DNA of 14,959 bases from Candidatus Sulfotelmatobacter sp. (lineage in GTDB: Bacteria; Acidobacteriota; Terriglobia; Terriglobales; Acidobacteriaceae). The position numbers were made by a program, and so were the translations under genes. The DNA lies in NCBI GenBank assembly GCA_030037515.1, contig JASHRE010000492.1, positions 1 to 14,959 on the forward strand. The letters run 5' to 3'. Positions 14,766 through 14,959 of this stretch are shown piece after piece. Numbering within the stretch: the first letter of the stretch is position 1; each line of letters starts with the position of its first letter. The notes under the pieces were generated by a model. The model saw only the letters and a program-made list of their open reading frames with translations, was not told where the DNA came from and searched no databases.

Positions 14766-14959
14766 CTATCCTATATGCTTGTTCAGGGCCTGCGCAATCA
14801 CGTCCTTAGGCTTGTATCCAACGATCTGATCGACGACTTGTCCACCCTTAAAGACCAGCAGCGTGGGAATACCAGTCACGCGATATCGCATCGGCGTAGC
14901 GCTGTTCGAATCGACATCCATCTTTCCGACCTTGATCTTGCCCTGATAATCCTTGGCCA
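14766..14959 (-). CDS. trxA: Thioredoxin, C-terminal part (cut by window edge)
   Basis: The last 63 codons of a leftward gene are present, ending in a TAG stop. The protein matches the thioredoxin C-terminal half: KIKVGKMDVDSN, then YRVTGIPTLLVFKGGQVV with the cis-proline loop GIPT, and a final helix (KDVIAQALNKHIG). Thioredoxin reduces protein disulfides in the cytoplasm with electrons from thioredoxin reductase. The CGPC active site and the start lie beyond the window, so the redox motif cannot be checked. The gene symbol rests on the canonical length after the cis-proline and lack of fused domains at this end. Confidence 0.9.
   Translation of the reverse strand, partial: AKDYQGKIKVGKMDVDSNSATPMRYRVTGIPTLLVFKGGQVVDQIVGYKPKDVIAQALNKHIG

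Overview
The window looks like chromosomal DNA of an acidobacterium, perhaps in the Koribacter/Terriglobus/Sulfotelmatobacter range. This is an inference from overall protein character: a YIP1-family membrane protein, a secreted DinB-like protein, a BamD-like lipoprotein with a Pro/Thr tail, LexA, and hairpin elements ending in GGGCACC between genes. Base composition is moderately GC-rich. No rRNA, tRNA, CRISPR array, complete insertion sequence or prophage was seen.

Layout. Bases 1-861 hold no convincing gene, but end in a perfect 10-bp inverted repeat. A leftward block (862-5691) follows: rpe (ribulose-phosphate 3-epimerase), a BamD/YfiO-like TPR lipoprotein, and a CheY-like response regulator with a very long disordered Ala/Glu/Pro tail. 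The regulator has its own promoter, with a 14-bp perfect palindrome just upstream. A rightward block (5862-8531) holds an EamA/DMT-type permease, an orphan OppF/DppF-type ABC ATPase, and a CPBP-family membrane protein whose catalytic residues are replaced by Gln. A canonical CPBP protease (8995-9882) converges on it. Next come a YIP1-family protein and a secreted DinB-like protein (both rightward), a radical SAM protein with a SPASM-like C-terminus (leftward), lexA (rightward), about 870 bp without a recognisable gene, and the 3' end of a thioredoxin gene (leftward) with a strong 16-bp-stem terminator.

How the genes relate. Most are single housekeeping or accessory genes, not one pathway. Rpe serves the pentose phosphate pathway, the BamD-like protein outer-membrane assembly, LexA the SOS response, and thioredoxin redox balance. 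Two start-site classes appear. Six genes have a Shine-Dalgarno sequence, while lexA, the ABC ATPase, the canonical CPBP gene and probably the DMT gene have a -10-like hexamer only 7-8 nt before the start codon and no Shine-Dalgarno, as expected of leaderless mRNAs.

I did not find a clearly new multi-gene system. The best leads are the Gln-substituted CPBP beside a canonical one, the palindrome at the response-regulator promoter, a GAAC-N4-GTTC operator-like site in the promoter of the DinB-like gene, the radical SAM protein without a visible peptide substrate, and the leaderless-start pattern.
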